Assembly: GCA_019635755.1 (NCBI GenBank)
Contig: JAHBYW010000003.1
Span: 372,001-436,000, forward strand
Source of the DNA: Rhizobiaceae bacterium
GTDB taxonomy: Bacteria > Pseudomonadota > Alphaproteobacteria > Rhizobiales > Rhizobiaceae
Reading direction: 5' to 3'
DNA: 64,000 nucleotides
Shown here: one piece after another, positions 63,385 through 64,000 of the stretch
How positions within the stretch are numbered: position 1 is the stretch's first letter
Layout: every line of letters starts with the position of its first letter
Notes under the pieces: generated by a model
What the model saw: the letters and a program-made list of their open reading frames with translations, nothing else
What the model was told of the DNA's origin: nothing
The model's database searches: none
Made by a program: the position numbers and the translations under genes

Positions 63385-64000
63385 ATGTCCGCCACCGCCA
63401 AGTCCGCCCCGATCGTCCTCTTGCGCCAGGCGCCCGACGCGCGGCATGCGTTCGGCGCGGAGCCGCCCGTCCTTCACGGCGCCGGCTCGGAGGTCTATGC
63501 CCAGGGCGATCGTGCCGACCGGCTCTTCCGGGTCGAGTTCGGCGCGGTGCGCATCCACAGGCTGCTCGCCGACGGACGGCGCCAGATCTGCGCCTTCTAC
63601 CTGCCGGGAGAGGTGTTCGGTTTCGAAGCGGACGGGGTCCATCATTTTTTCGCCGAGGCGGTGAGCGCCACCGGGCTGACGGCGCTGCGGGGCGGCGCCG
63701 GGGCGGAGGCCGCGCACGATCATCTCGGCGCTGCGCTGCGTTCGCTGGTCCGCGCCCAGGAGCACCTTCTCGTCGTGGGGCGCCAGAACGCGGCCGAGCG
63801 CATCGCGGCTTTCCTGCTCGACATGGCCGAGCGTCAGGGCGGGCTCGAGCAGTTCGACCTGCCCATGTCGCGATCCGACATCGGCGACTATCTGGGTCTC
63901 ACCATCGAGACCGTCTCGCGCGTCTTCTCGAAGCTGCGCGCGCAGGGGATCATCCGGCTGCTCGGCCTGCGTTCCGTCGAGGTGAAGAAGCCCGGAGTCC
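63385..64000 (+). CDS. fixK: Crp/Fnr-family regulator FixK, cut by the window edge
   Basis: 205 residues are visible from ATG 63385; the frame is still open at base 64000, close to the normal family end. The cyclic-nucleotide-like domain (residues 25-110) has no N-terminal cysteine cluster; the only cysteine is Cys69, so it is the FixK and not the oxygen-sensing FNR class. The helix-turn-helix DLPMSRSDIGDYLGLTIETVSRVFSKLRAQGII (residues 158-189) has the E175-x3-R179 pattern that reads TTGAT half-sites. This makes it the likely activator of the anaeroboxes at 54 and 57 kb. Confidence 0.93.
   Translation, partial: MSATAKSAPIVLLRQAPDARHAFGAEPPVLHGAGSEVYAQGDRADRLFRVEFGAVRIHRLLADGRRQICAFYLPGEVFGFEADGVHHFFAEAVSATGLTALRGGAGAEAAHDHLGAALRSLVRAQEHLLVVGRQNAAERIAAFLLDMAERQGGLEQFDLPMSRSDIGDYLGLTIETVSRVFSKLRAQGIIRLLGLRSVEVKKPGV

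Overview
The window reads as high-GC chromosomal DNA of an alphaproteobacterium, most likely of the order Hyphomicrobiales (Rhizobiales). The basis is the gene families and their order: an aglEFGAK-type alpha-glucoside operon with a divergent LacI regulator, a heme-PAS FixL / FixJ / FixK set, a host-attachment family protein, palindromic intergenic repeats of the rhizobial kind, and tight operons with ATGA overlaps. This is inference from gene content. I saw no rRNA, tRNA, CRISPR array, prophage or insertion sequence.

Layout. 1-2.5 kb: the 3' part of a caspase-like peptidase and a small secreted protein whose C-terminus carries four cysteines exactly six residues apart. 2.6-5.5 kb: pncB and a polytopic membrane protein. 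5.7-10.9 kb: a Tat-exported solute-binding protein and livHMGF-type ABC genes, with a complete type II toxin-antitoxin pair and its 30-bp palindromic operator between binding protein and permeases. 10.9-20.3 kb: leftward nicotinamidase and an Na+/H+ antiporter-like gene, then a rightward overlapping operon (FAD subunit, fused 2Fe-2S/molybdopterin hydroxylase, 6-hydroxynicotinate reductase-like protein, UPF0280, AA_synth/DUF1185) followed by a MarR regulator. With pncB, pncA and the Liv system this looks like a nicotinate or related N-heterocycle locus.

20.3-28.4 kb: leftward aglEFGAK operon and divergent aglR, with two near-identical LacI-type operators 208 bp apart. 28.4-35.9 kb: two YtcJ-like amidohydrolases, a DUF551-like small protein, a divergent SDR/TetR pair, and a polyamine pair (N-carbamoylputrescine amidase and acetylpolyamine deacetylase). 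36.0-39.9 kb: a PotABCD-type transporter. 40.0-42.7 kb: a NylB-like serine hydrolase, rpe and gph. 42.7-53.6 kb: divergent amino-sugar operons (leftward kinase, GntR, SIS deaminase, nagA; rightward murQ, ABC transporter, a secreted Cys protein, Gfo/Idh oxidoreductase, ATPase), each promoter bearing the same tandem 11-bp-spaced motif.

53.6-64 kb: a low-oxygen module. A host-attachment family gene and an Mg-type P-ATPase diverge, each behind an FNR/FixK-like box; then a PPOX-fold flavoprotein, a P1B ATPase behind another box, an MgtC/DUF4010 protein, FixL, FixJ, a receiver-like protein and FixK, which runs off the right edge. A sequence resembling a FixJ site precedes fixK, so a FixLJ -> FixK -> anaerobox cascade can be read from this stretch. 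Main candidates for something undescribed are the Cys-hexad secreted protein beside the caspase homologue, the toxin-antitoxin pair inside the transporter operon, and the unassigned ring-opening step of the heterocycle operon.
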